Source: Prevotella sp.
Lineage (GTDB): Bacteria; Bacteroidota; Bacteroidia; Bacteroidales; Bacteroidaceae
Assembly: GCA_017428805.1 (NCBI GenBank)
Contig: JAFRQC010000068.1
Span: 1 to 54,356, forward strand
Direction of reading: 5' to 3'
DNA: 54,356 nucleotides
Below are positions 39,852 to 48,061 of the stretch, piece by piece. The notes under the pieces were generated by a model. That model was not told where the DNA came from. It searched no databases and saw only the letters and a list, made by a program, of their open reading frames with translations. The stretch's first letter is position 1; each line of letters starts with the position of its first letter. The position numbers and the translations under genes are program-made.

Positions 39852-42083
39852 TTACTCATCTGCAGAGGTCCAGGTGATGACTTTGCCGTCGACGGCATTC
39901 TCGGCGGCATACCAGTTGATGGCGGTATGCATGTTCGAGGCCCAGGTGCTGAACTGGGGATAAGCCACACCGATGTTGATGCCATCCTTTGCCCAGAACC
40001 AGCGTCGGTCTGCACTACCGTTGATGACGAGGTAGAGCGGTGCCTCGCCCGTCTCCTGAAGCTTGGTGTTGCCGTTAGAGTCCTCTGTGCGCAATGAGAA
40101 GGGCAGCTGGTCGATACGGACATTACCATCGGGGAAACTGATCTCTCCCAGTCTGGAGAACACACGGTTGATGGTATTCACATTGGCCATCTTTTCGGAT
40201 GCCACACCGATGACGCTATGTACCTCTTCACCAAAGTCCTGGCCATTATAGACGACGTTGGTCTTCATCGTGTTGCCGACACACATCACCAGAATATTAG
40301 AGGCATAGCTGCCATCGCCATTGTCTTCTGGCACACTCACACGCAAAACCACATCGTTATAGTCGTAATCCTTTACCGAACTCTCAATCGTCTCGAAGGC
40401 ATAATACACGCCATTAGGCTCGGGCGCCGCCGTGGAAGACTTCGGCAGATAGGTGGTGTTAAACGAGGCGGAAGTGCTGTAGGTACAGGTCTGACGGGAA
40501 TCGTCGCCACAGGCATTGGCACTGATGTCATCGTTCCAGACGAGGGCATCCTTGTTACCCACCAGTGCCCAACGGTAATTGTTTTCATTGATGAGCCGTC
40601 CCCCGCAGGCATTGAGCCAATAGTAGAACAGTCGGTTGTTGTCGGTAATCAGCTCGGGGTCATAATCGACAGGGAACGTATCCGGCAATATCAGCTCCAC
40701 ATGGTCGAGCAGATAGGTGCCCGCCTGACCTTCGGTGGTGACGCAGCCATTGCAGTTATCGACTTTCAGCAAGGCGTTGGCGATGAAGTTATTGCCCACA
40801 GGTCCCCAGACACCGAAGTTATCGATGGTGATGTCAGTGGCCTCAATAGTGGCAGCGTTACCCATATAGACAATCTTGTTGCCATCGGCACTGCCGCTGA
40901 GCACCAGCGAGGGACATTGTAAGTAGCTATAGTCGTCGAGGCAACTGCTCTCCGAGAGAACCACCTCATTGTTAACCTGCATGGAAGAGGCATTCCGCAA
41001 TGAGAGGTTATCGCCACTGATCTGGTCCAGCCAGGCTCCTCCACGATTAATCAATACACCTTGTCCACCATCAGCATTAGCTTCACAAACCACAGAAGTA
41101 GGTGAATCTGTTTCCACACCGAGGATGCCGCTGTTATAAAGGCCACAGCCTTTCAAGCGAATCTCCTTAGAGGACACAATACCCGCATTATAATTATAGG
41201 TATCGCTGCCTGTGTTATACTCCAGCGTACCGTCACCCGTAATCTTTCCACCGGGGAGAACATAGATCTGTCCCGTCGTGCCACTGGCGGAAGGCTTAGC
41301 ACTGAGCGTCATCCCCTCTGGGATAATCACCTTACCACCACTGCCGACAACGATGACATTACCATTGGATACACGCTGGTTGAAACTGAGTGTCCAGGTG
41401 CCAGTCACATAGACCGACATATTTCCACGGATGCCGAGGGAGGGTACATAGCCCGTATAGTCGTCGCTGATACTGAGGCGAAGACGATCGTTGCCTTCCG
41501 GTTCCGCATCCATCGATGACACCTCAATGAAAGAGCCTGTGGTATAGTCACTCAAGTCGGGCATCTGCATGATGGGTACACTCCAGCGGTCATCCAGTCC
41601 GCCCGTAGGCTGCACTGGATATATCCGCTCCTCCAGCTGTTTGCCGCTAAAGACCACCTCACTGCCAGAGGCCTTCGCCGGGAATGCCTTGCAGACAGCA
41701 TGTCCATCGCTGTCGAAGCAGGCGGCATAGAGCAGAGCATCATGGGCAGGACGGCACACCGTGATGGTCTTTGACTCGCCGGATTTCAGACGAACCATAC
41801 CCAGATGACAGGCAGAAGCATCATACAAAGCCGGCGTGGGGAGGATATACACACGGTATTCCATCGAATTGCCATAATCGACAGATATCTTGACAGACAA
41901 ACCCGTAGAGGTGCTCCAGTCCTGAAGTGAATCTACCTGCTTGCCACCCATGACGAGGGCTATGAAATTTTCCTTGAATTCCTGTTCCGGGGTTGATCCG
42001 GATTCCTTTGTACACCCTACTGCCGTTAAACAAAGCGCAACAGCAGCTGTCAAAACCTTAATCCAGCTCTTTTTCTTCATCAT
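39852..42083 (-). CDS. LruC/DUF4842-like lipoprotein, last member of the cluster
   Basis: The protein has 743 residues. MMKKKSWIKVLTAAVALCLTAVGC has a lipobox with Cys24; ATG 42080 is an equal alternative start. The N-terminal region shows DSLQDWSTSTGLSVKISVDY in place of the WGF motif, then a long right-handed-helix-like stretch (LSLRNASSMQVNNEVVLSES). The LruC domain has VKDYDYNDVVLRVSVPED, FGEEVHSVIG and APLYLVINGSADRRWF. The gene begins 25 bp after the 3' end of a co-directional tRNA gene, with no -7 box between, so it is probably read through from the tRNA promoter. Confidence 0.77.
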   Translation of the reverse strand: MMKKKSWIKVLTAAVALCLTAVGCTKESGSTPEQEFKENFIALVMGGKQVDSLQDWSTSTGLSVKISVDYGNSMEYRVYILPTPALYDASACHLGMVRLKSGESKTITVCRPAHDALLYAACFDSDGHAVCKAFPAKASGSEVVFSGKQLEERIYPVQPTGGLDDRWSVPIMQMPDLSDYTTGSFIEVSSMDAEPEGNDRLRLSISDDYTGYVPSLGIRGNMSVYVTGTWTLSFNQRVSNGNVIVVGSGGKVIIPEGMTLSAKPSASGTTGQIYVLPGGKITGDGTLEYNTGSDTYNYNAGIVSSKEIRLKGCGLYNSGILGVETDSPTSVVCEANADGGQGVLINRGGAWLDQISGDNLSLRNASSMQVNNEVVLSESSCLDDYSYLQCPSLVLSGSADGNKIVYMGNAATIEATDITIDNFGVWGPVGNNFIANALLKVDNCNGCVTTEGQAGTYLLDHVELILPDTFPVDYDPELITDNNRLFYYWLNACGGRLINENNYRWALVGNKDALVWNDDISANACGDDSRQTCTYSTSASFNTTYLPKSSTAAPEPNGVYYAFETIESSVKDYDYNDVVLRVSVPEDNGDGSYASNILVMCVGNTMKTNVVYNGQDFGEEVHSVIGVASEKMANVNTINRVFSRLGEISFPDGNVRIDQLPFSLRTEDSNGNTKLQETGEAPLYLVINGSADRRWFWAKDGINIGVAYPQFSTWASNMHTAINWYAAENAVDGKVITWTSADE

Positions 42084-42108
42084 AATGCGGATGGTTGAAT
42101 TAGCGTTG

Positions 42109-42182
42109 TGGACCAGCCAGGGCTTGAACCTGGGACCTCCAGATTATGAGTCTGTTGCTCTAACCAACTGAGCTACAAGTCC
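42109..42182 (-). tRNA. tRNA with anticodon CAT (Met type)
   Basis: The minus strand gives a 74-nt cloverleaf: acceptor GGACTTG/CTGGTCC with one mismatch, TA at 8-9, D-arm GCTCAGTTGGTTAGAGC, anticodon stem ACAGA/TCTGG around CTCATAA, T-arm CCAGGTTCAAGCCCTGG, and discriminator A. CCA is not encoded. The anticodon CAT fits elongator Met; tRNA-Ile with lysidine-modified CAT cannot be excluded by eye. Confidence 0.9.
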
Positions 42183-42195
42183 GCGTTTTGCGATG

Positions 42196-42203
42196 CAAAG
42201 GTA
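42196..42203 (-). promoter_or_regulatory. -7 element of the tRNA gene
   Basis: The minus strand reads TACCTTTG, 13 bp before the tRNA 5' end at 42182. Confidence 0.6.
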
Positions 42204-42266
42204 TAGGAAAATCTTTAATTATCCAAATTTTTAAGGCGAAAACACACAAAATAAGTGGAAAATAAG

Positions 42267-42274
42267 TACCTTTG
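42267..42274 (+). promoter_or_regulatory. -7 element of ribF
   Basis: TACCTTTG lies 7 bp before ATG 42282, so the mRNA would be almost leaderless; it rules out the frame start at 42255. Confidence 0.6.
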
Positions 42275-42281
42275 CACTCCA

Positions 42282-43268
42282 ATGGAGATAATTCGCAACA
42301 TAGAAAAGACGAGAATGGTGGTAAAATGCGCTGCCACCATCGGTGTGTTTGATGGTGTCCATGCTGGGCATCGGCAGGTGATCAAACATCTGGTTTCTAC
42401 CGCCAGATTCCCTCATCTGGCATCGATGGTCATCACTTTTGACCGCCAGCCCCGTCAACTGTTCGATCCTGAGTTCCGCCCTCAGTTGCTGACGACGCAA
42501 GAGGAAAAAGAACGGGAAATAGAGCGGTTGGGCGTCGATTTCCTGGTGGTGTTGCCTTTCACCAAAGAGATGGCGCAACTCTCAGCCCGTGACTTCATGG
42601 CGCAGATACTTAAGGAGAAGCTGAACGTGAAAAGTCTCCAGATAGGCTATGACAACCGTTTCGGACATGACAGGACAGAGGGTTTCGATGATTATGTGCG
42701 CTATGGTCAGGAACTGGGCATCAATGTGTATCAAGGCATCAAGTTGTCGTTTCAGGATTATGATTTTGCCGTCTGCTCGTCGAACATCCGCAGTCTGCTT
42801 GCTGATGACGGTGACATAGAAACGGCTACGGTTATGTTAGCGCATCCTTACCAGCTCTCTGGCAAGGTCATGCCAGGCGAGCATATCGGCCACCAGCTGG
42901 GATTCCCCACGGCCAATCTACAGCCTGACGATCCCTTCAAACTGATTCCCGCCAGTGGCGTGTATGCGGTGTGGGCACAAGTCGCGGATCAGACCACCCC
43001 TAGCAGAAGATTGCTCCATGAAGACGCAATCGCCTACTCAGGAGGGGAACTGCCTGCGATGATGAACATCGGCACACGGCCTACGTTCGACGGCAGGAAC
43101 CGTACGCTAGAGGTGAACATTTTCGACTTTGACGGTGACCTTTATGGACAGACGGTGATCATCACGTTTGTTGCAAGGCTGCGTGAGGAACGGAAGTTCG
43201 AATCGCCCGAGGCATTGATGGCCCAACTCAAAGAAGATCAAGAACAAGCAAAAACTATACTCTTATGA
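42282..43268 (+). CDS. ribF: Bifunctional riboflavin kinase/FAD synthetase with repeat-encoded insert
   Basis: The protein has 328 residues. The N-terminal FMN adenylyltransferase domain has TIGVFDGVHAGHRQVI (HxGH-like nucleotide site) and DYDFAVCSSNIRSLL. The C-terminal riboflavin kinase domain has GKVMPGEHIGHQLGFPTANL and MMNIGTRPTFDGRNRTLEVN with the PTAN and GTRPT motifs. It makes FMN and FAD from riboflavin. Between VWAQVA and ELPAMMNIGTRP, residues about 236-256 (starting DQTTPSRRLLHEDAIAYSGG) come from the 40-bp dispersed repeat plus a nested hairpin, an insert not found in the family. The stop overlaps the next start (ATGA). Confidence 0.95.
   Translation: MEIIRNIEKTRMVVKCAATIGVFDGVHAGHRQVIKHLVSTARFPHLASMVITFDRQPRQLFDPEFRPQLLTTQEEKEREIERLGVDFLVVLPFTKEMAQLSARDFMAQILKEKLNVKSLQIGYDNRFGHDRTEGFDDYVRYGQELGINVYQGIKLSFQDYDFAVCSSNIRSLLADDGDIETATVMLAHPYQLSGKVMPGEHIGHQLGFPTANLQPDDPFKLIPASGVYAVWAQVADQTTPSRRLLHEDAIAYSGGELPAMMNIGTRPTFDGRNRTLEVNIFDFDGDLYGQTVIITFVARLREERKFESPEALMAQLKEDQEQAKTILL
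42987..43049 (+). repeat. Dispersed palindromic repeat, copy 3, split by a second insert, inside ribF
   Basis: GATCAGACCACCCCTAG (42987-43003) and CGCCTACTCAGGAGGGGAA (43031-43049) are the two ends of the 40-bp repeat. Between them are about 27 bp with an inverted GATTGC/GCAATC. The whole is read in frame. Confidence 0.8.
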
Positions 43269-44023
43269 AAAATGCTATTGTTTATACGTTCGTATTCCTC
43301 GCCATTCAGGTGATGGCCGGCTTTATTGTTGATGGCGTCTGGCGCTGGGCGTTTGGAAAAGGTGCCATGGACGATGCCACAGGTATCATCGTTACGACGA
43401 TGGTATTTACCGTGATATCCGTAGCCGTGTTCCTGTTGGCGAAATGGTGCGAGGTGTCGAGACACTGGATCCTGAAGCGTCCTTGGGTGATGCTGTTCTG
43501 GTGCGCCGTCGCTGCCATCGGTGCCATCATTCCCTCCGTCTGGATTCAGGAGCACATGCCCGAACTGCCCAATATCGCCGAAAATACATTTGACATCATC
43601 ATGAGAGACCGTTGGGGATATGTGGCCGTAGGACTGTTGGCACCATTTGCCGAAGAATTGGTATTTCGCGGAGCCATTCTGAAGTCACTTCTGCAATGGT
43701 GCAGCAAACCCTGGGCAGCCATTGCCATCTCGGCGCTGCTCTTTGCCGCTGCCCACATGAACCCGGCCCAACTGCCACATGCCTTCGTGATTGGACTGTT
43801 GTTAGGCTGGCTGTATTATCGCACGGACAGCATCATACCCGGAATGGTGTATCACTGGGTGAACAACTCGGTGGCCTACGTGATGTATAACCTCTATCCC
43901 AACGCCGACCTCAAGCTGACTGATCTTTTCGGTTCTGAAAGGATGGCGCTGATGGCTGTAGGATTTTCGCTCTGCATCTTCCTGCCAGCGTTGTTCCAGC
44001 TGAACCTCAGACTAAAGAAATAG
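43265..44023 (+). CDS. CPBP-family intramembrane glutamic protease
   Basis: The protein has 252 residues and about seven transmembrane segments. The catalytic motifs are FAEELVFRG (Glu130, Glu131, Arg135), AAAHMNPAQL and HWVNNSVAY. This is the CAAX/bacteriocin-processing (Abi) domain family, which includes Rce1-like proteases, bacteriocin-immunity proteins and membrane protein processors. The substrate is unknown. Its ATG overlaps the ribF stop by 4 bp, so it is translationally coupled to ribF. A dispersed repeat copy and a hairpin follow. Confidence 0.88.
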   Translation: MKNAIVYTFVFLAIQVMAGFIVDGVWRWAFGKGAMDDATGIIVTTMVFTVISVAVFLLAKWCEVSRHWILKRPWVMLFWCAVAAIGAIIPSVWIQEHMPELPNIAENTFDIIMRDRWGYVAVGLLAPFAEELVFRGAILKSLLQWCSKPWAAIAISALLFAAAHMNPAQLPHAFVIGLLLGWLYYRTDSIIPGMVYHWVNNSVAYVMYNLYPNADLKLTDLFGSERMALMAVGFSLCIFLPALFQLNLRLKK

Positions 44024-44037
44024 AGAGAAATGAGGGT

Positions 44038-44077
44038 GATCAGACCACCCCTGGCCCCTCCTACTCAGGAGGGGAAG
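44038..44077 (+). repeat. Dispersed 40-bp palindromic repeat, copy 4 (intergenic)
   Basis: It begins GATCAGACCACCCCTGGCCC and ends CTACTCAGGAGGGGAAG, 14 bp after the CPBP gene stop; it differs from the copy at 39810 by two or three bases. Confidence 0.85.
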
Positions 44078-44086
44078 AAGCGAAGT

Positions 44087-44112
44087 GGGCTGCGACCTCC
44101 CGGTTGCAGCCC
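44087..44112 (+). terminator. Hairpin between the CPBP and anti-sigma genes
   Basis: GGGCTGCGACC (44087-44097) pairs with GGTTGCAGCCC (44102-44112) with one G-T pair. No long T run follows. Confidence 0.5.
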
Positions 44113-44194
44113 ATAACTTCATTTAGTACTTAATAAATTTGAGAGAATCGAAGCTTCACAGCTTCATTATAAATATAGAAAGCATAGAAAAAAA

Positions 44195-44680
44195 TTATTC
44201 CAAATAGGTAGTCTTCTCCTTGGCCGGAACCTGAGGCACCTGGATGGTGTCGCTGACGTTCTCCGCCTGTATCGTGGTCAACACGTTAACCGTATCTGCC
44301 AGTTCCTGTTGTGCCTTTACATAAGCACCTTTCGGATCTTCCCAGATATCCCACGGCGCCTGGGCAGCGTTGCCCAGCGTCAGGATGATGGCCACGATGG
44401 CGGCGGCCTTGAACAGAGGCATCAGACGATTCCTCAGCGAGACGGTCTTAGCCACAGGGGCTTCACCGATCTGCTCAAGGATACGGGCATCGAAGTCTTC
44501 GCCCAGCGGTTCCTCTTTCTGCATTTCGCAGACGAAGAGTGCCTGGTATTTCCGAATCTCCTCCGGAACCTCCGGCATATCAGGCTGGCTGAAGAACGTA
44601 CGAAGGATCGACTCCTCCTGAAGAGTGGTCTCACCCTCCCAGTAACGTTCCAATAGCTGTTCGATGTACTTATAGTCCAT
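44195..44680 (-). CDS. Putative anti-sigma factor, single-pass membrane protein
   Basis: The protein has 161 residues. The N-terminal part (YIEQLLERYWEGETTLQEES, ILRTFFSQPDMPEVPEEIRK) is typical of small Bacteroidota proteins encoded directly after ECF sigma genes. One transmembrane segment follows at about residues 88-104 (LFKAAAIVAIILTLGNA), then a short periplasmic tail ending AKEKTTYLE. No zinc-binding HxxxCxxC motif is seen. It overlaps the sigma gene by 11 bp. An anti-sigma role is inferred from context. Confidence 0.65.
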   Translation of the reverse strand: MDYKYIEQLLERYWEGETTLQEESILRTFFSQPDMPEVPEEIRKYQALFVCEMQKEEPLGEDFDARILEQIGEAPVAKTVSLRNRLMPLFKAAAIVAIILTLGNAAQAPWDIWEDPKGAYVKAQQELADTVNVLTTIQAENVSDTIQVPQVPAKEKTTYLE

Positions 44681-45185
44681 AATTCTCTGCCTTTATAAAT
44701 TGTTGCTTGATCAGCTGTCGTGCCCTGAAGATGTTGATTTTCACCTGTTCCTCTGTGACACTCAGGATCTTCGCTATTTCCTTATAACTCTTGCCCTCGA
44801 ACTCCCGGAGCTGCATGCAACTGCGTTGTTTCTCGGGCAAGTTGTCGATGAGCTGCCTGACAAGTGCGATGCGGTCGCGCTGCATGGCCTGCTCTTCGGG
44901 ATTGGATGAATAACTGTGGTCGGCTGCGTCGTTCCCCTCTTCCAGACTCGGATTCTGGTTTTCCGCCTTTCTCATCTTGTCAACGGCGATATTCCGGCAG
45001 ATGGTGAGGCAGAAGGCTTCGATGGAGTCTAACTCCTCCCAGTGGTCCCGCCTGTTCCAGACCTTGATCATCGTCTCCTGAACCACGTCCTCCGCCTCCG
45101 CCGGATTGAGAGTGATGCGGAGTGCGAGCCGGTAAAGCTCATTTTTCAACGGAAGGATATCGTTCCGGAAACTGATCTTTTTCAT
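44670..45185 (-). CDS. ECF-type RNA polymerase sigma factor
   Basis: The protein has 171 residues. Region 2 is LYRLALRITLNPAEAEDVVQETMIKVWNR with the usual AEDVVQ core. Region 4 is NLPEKQRSCMQLREFEGKSYKEIAKILSV, a helix-turn-helix that reads the -35 element, followed by VKINIFRARQLIKQQ. It lacks domains 1 and 3, as ECF factors do. The overlapping downstream gene is probably its membrane anti-sigma partner. No -7 box of the housekeeping type is evident upstream, consistent with autoregulation through a different promoter. Confidence 0.9.
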   Translation of the reverse strand: MKKISFRNDILPLKNELYRLALRITLNPAEAEDVVQETMIKVWNRRDHWEELDSIEAFCLTICRNIAVDKMRKAENQNPSLEEGNDAADHSYSSNPEEQAMQRDRIALVRQLIDNLPEKQRSCMQLREFEGKSYKEIAKILSVTEEQVKINIFRARQLIKQQFIKAENYGL

Positions 45186-45244
45186 CCTCTCTAATTTATA
45201 TGACGATTGGGAAACGGAAAAGTTACACTTTTTGCTATTTTTTT

Positions 45245-45357
45245 GTTTACAGTTTACGGTTTACAGTTTACAGGTGAATACCTGGCAAGCCATTTGCGAA
45301 ACCCTTCACTGCCTTTAGAAGTAATCATCTGTAAACTGTAAACCGTAAACTGTAAAC
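45245..45357. repeat. Perfect 29-bp inverted repeat of TTTACAG units
   Basis: The arms 45245-45273 and 45329-45357 are exact reverse complements (29 of 29), each made of four 7-bp TTTACAG or TTTACGG units, with a 55-bp loop. The right arm reaches the argB stop codon at 45357-45359. Confidence 0.9.
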
Positions 45358-46169
45358 TAACAAATCGTCGTGCCGGATTTTCCGTCGAGAGCGGTAGCAA
45401 GCGTGATGATGACACGGGAGACACCGGCGTCGATGGCGGCGAGGGCATTCTCTATCTTCGGCAACATACCACCACTGATAGTACCGTCGGCTTTATATTT
45501 AATAAAGTCCGCGCGCGTGATAGAAGGAATGACAGAGTCGTCATCGTCAGGATTGCGGAGCACACCTTTCTTCTCAAAACTGAAGATCAGCGTCACATCA
45601 TAATACGGAGCGAGTGCTTTGGCGGTCTCACTGGCAATGGTGTCAGCATTGGTATTGAGAATGTTTCCCTGGCCGTCGTGTGTCAGAGGAGCCATCACCG
45701 GGGTAACCCCTTCCTCGATAAGGCGACTGAGCATCTGACCGTCAGCACGGTCAACGTCGCCCACAAAGCCAAAGTCGATGAGAGCGGATGTTCCGGAATC
45801 TCCGGATGATCCGGAGTTTACAGGGACGGGGGGACGCTTATGGCTACGGATGACATCCATATCGGCACCCGTCAGTCCCAGGGCATTCACACCGTTGGCC
45901 TGAAGACGAGCCACGAGGTTCTTGTTCACCAGTCCGCCATAGACCATCGTCACCACACTGAGCATATCAGCATCGGTGATACGACGTCCACCCACCATCT
46001 TCGATTCGATGCCGAGCGTTTCTGCCACCTTCGTGGCCTTGCGGCCGCCACCGTGTACCAGAACCTTTCGGCCTTCAATGGCACTGAAGTCCTTCAGCAG
46101 CTGTGAGAGCTGGGCCTCGTCTTCCACGACAGCCCCACCCACCTTCACGATTGTCAATTTCTCTTTCAT
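45357..46169 (-). CDS. argB: Acetylglutamate kinase with repeat-encoded insert
   Basis: The protein has 270 residues. IVKVGGAVVED is the phosphate-binding start, VLVHGGGRKAT the acetylglutamate site, and FGFVGDVDRADGQML plus NTNADTIASETAKAL are conserved. It phosphorylates N-acetylglutamate in arginine synthesis; Bacteroidota often use succinylated intermediates, which the sequence does not decide. Between SHKRP and DFGFVGDV about 18 residues (PVPVNSGSSGDSGTSALI) are extra and partly encoded by three TCCGG 9-mers. It overlaps speA by one base (TAATG). The stop codon lies at the edge of a TTTACAG inverted repeat. Confidence 0.93.
   Translation of the reverse strand: MKEKLTIVKVGGAVVEDEAQLSQLLKDFSAIEGRKVLVHGGGRKATKVAETLGIESKMVGGRRITDADMLSVVTMVYGGLVNKNLVARLQANGVNALGLTGADMDVIRSHKRPPVPVNSGSSGDSGTSALIDFGFVGDVDRADGQMLSRLIEEGVTPVMAPLTHDGQGNILNTNADTIASETAKALAPYYDVTLIFSFEKKGVLRNPDDDDSVIPSITRADFIKYKADGTISGGMLPKIENALAAIDAGVSRVIITLATALDGKSGTTIC
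45792..45818. repeat. 9-bp TCCGG repeat inside argB
   Basis: Three units in register, TCCGGAATC, TCCGGATGA, TCCGGAGTT, encode NSGSSGDSG in ArgB on the minus strand. Confidence 0.85.
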
Positions 46170-48061
46170 TATTCTAAATAGGTATATCCGTAAAGCCCGG
46201 AGCGGTAGTTCGACAGGAACTCCTTGCCCTCTTCGAGCGAAATCTTGCCCTGCTTCACACTCTTGGCCACCCAGACCTCCAGCTGACGGACGAGTTTCTT
46301 AGGATTATACTGCACGTATTCGAGCACTTCCTCCACCGTCTCACCGTCGATGATCTGGTCGATATGATAGGTGCCGTCTTTCTCGGAAATATGTACGGCG
46401 TTCGTATCCCCAAAGAGGTTGTGCATATCACCGAGAATCTCCTGATAAGCACCCACGAGGAACACACCCAGATAATAGGGCTCGTTCTTCTTCAGCGGAT
46501 GTACGGGCAGCGAGTGGGTGTTATGCAGATTGGTTGTAAAATTGGCAATCTTTCCGTCCGAGTCGCAGGTAATATCCTGAATAGTGGCGTTGCGTGTCGG
46601 CCGCTCATCCAATCGCTGGATAGGCATGATCGGGAAGACTTGGTCGATGGCCCACGAGTCGCTGAGACTCTGGAAGAGCGAGAAGTTACAGAAATACTTA
46701 TCTGCCAACAATTTGTCGATCTTCATCAATTCCTCCGGGATATGCTTCAGGCTCTTAGCGAGGGCGTGGATCTCGTGACACACACTCCAATACATCGCCT
46801 CCACCTCAGCACGTGTCTTCAGGTCGACGATACCGTGTGAGAACAGGTCAAGCACCTCCTCCCGGATCTGTTCGGCATCGTGCCAGTCCTCCAGCACGTT
46901 ACGGGGTGAGAGATTATCCCATATCTCATAGAGATCCTTCACCAACTGATGGGAATTCTCATCGGGCTCGAATTCCTCCGGCATCTCGGGCAGTGAAGCC
47001 GTCTCCAGCACGTCGATGACGAGCACGGAGTGATGGGCTGCCAGCGAACGGCCGCTCTCGGTGATGATATTCGGGTGCGGCAGGTCGTTCTTGTTCGCTG
47101 CATCGACGAAGGTGTAGATACAGTCGTTGACATATTCCTGGATGGAGTAGTTGACAGACGATTCACTCGACGGCGAACGTGTACCGTCATAATCGACGCC
47201 AAGTCCACCGCCACAATCGACAAAGTCGACATTATATCCCATCTTATGCAGTTGGATATAGAACTGCGAGGCCTCACGGAGGGCCGTCTGGATACGACGG
47301 ATCTTCGTAATCTGCGATCCTATATGGAAATGAATCAGTCTGAGACAGTCGCGCATGTCCTTCTTGTCTAACAATTCCAGTGCCTCTAAAAGCTCTGCAC
47401 TCGTCAGACCGAACTTCGAGGCATCGCCGCCGCTCTCCTCCCATTTGCCGGAGCCAGAGGAAGCCAGTTTGATGCGGATACCGATATTCGGACGGATATT
47501 CATCTTCTTGGCCTCGCGGGCGATGATCTCCAGTTCGTTCATCTTCTCCACGACGATGAAGATCTGCTTACCCATCTTCTGGGCCAACAGTGCCAACTCG
47601 ATATAGCTCTGGTCCTTGTAGCCGTTGCAGACGATGATCGAGTCACTCTGACACTGCATAGCAATGACAGCATGCAACTCAGGCTTCGAACCGGCCTCCA
47701 GTCCGAGATTGAACTTCCGGCCATGAGAGATAATCTCCTCGACGACGGGCTGCATCTGGTTCACCTTGATGGGATAGACCACATAGTTCTCACCTTTGTA
47801 GTCGTATTCCTCCGAGGCTTTCTTGAAACAGCTCCATGTCTTCTCGATCCGGTTGTCAAGGATATCGGGGAAACGGAGCAGCACAGGCGGCGTGACATCA
47901 CGCAGCGCCAGTTCGTCCATCACCTCACGCAGATCGATCTGCGTACCGTTTTTGCAGGGTGTGACGTAGACGTCGCCCTTCTCGTTGATGCCGAAATAGG
48001 AGGTACCCCAACCGTTGATGTTGTAGAGCTCCTTCGAGTCATCGATGGTCCATTTCTTCAT
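46169..48061 (-). CDS. speA: Biosynthetic arginine decarboxylase
   Basis: The protein has 630 residues, normal for SpeA. The PLP lysine is in YPIKVNQMQPVVEEI, the glycine loop in FVDCGGGLGVDYDG, with a substrate-site WSVCHEIH and CNFSLFQSLSDSWAIDQVFP near the C-terminus. It converts arginine to agmatine, the first step to putrescine or to the N-carbamoyl route to spermidine in Bacteroidota. It lies in an overlapping operon: its ATG overlaps the aroK stop (ATGA) and its stop overlaps the argB start. This puts arginine synthesis and arginine use in one transcript. Confidence 0.95.
   Translation of the reverse strand: MKKWTIDDSKELYNINGWGTSYFGINEKGDVYVTPCKNGTQIDLREVMDELALRDVTPPVLLRFPDILDNRIEKTWSCFKKASEEYDYKGENYVVYPIKVNQMQPVVEEIISHGRKFNLGLEAGSKPELHAVIAMQCQSDSIIVCNGYKDQSYIELALLAQKMGKQIFIVVEKMNELEIIAREAKKMNIRPNIGIRIKLASSGSGKWEESGGDASKFGLTSAELLEALELLDKKDMRDCLRLIHFHIGSQITKIRRIQTALREASQFYIQLHKMGYNVDFVDCGGGLGVDYDGTRSPSSESSVNYSIQEYVNDCIYTFVDAANKNDLPHPNIITESGRSLAAHHSVLVIDVLETASLPEMPEEFEPDENSHQLVKDLYEIWDNLSPRNVLEDWHDAEQIREEVLDLFSHGIVDLKTRAEVEAMYWSVCHEIHALAKSLKHIPEELMKIDKLLADKYFCNFSLFQSLSDSWAIDQVFPIMPIQRLDERPTRNATIQDITCDSDGKIANFTTNLHNTHSLPVHPLKKNEPYYLGVFLVGAYQEILGDMHNLFGDTNAVHISEKDGTYHIDQIIDGETVEEVLEYVQYNPKKLVRQLEVWVAKSVKQGKISLEEGKEFLSNYRSGLYGYTYLE

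Noticed and set aside
42109..42182. Integration (att) site at the tRNA gene
   Set aside because: No integrase gene and no repeated tRNA 3' end were seen in the window.
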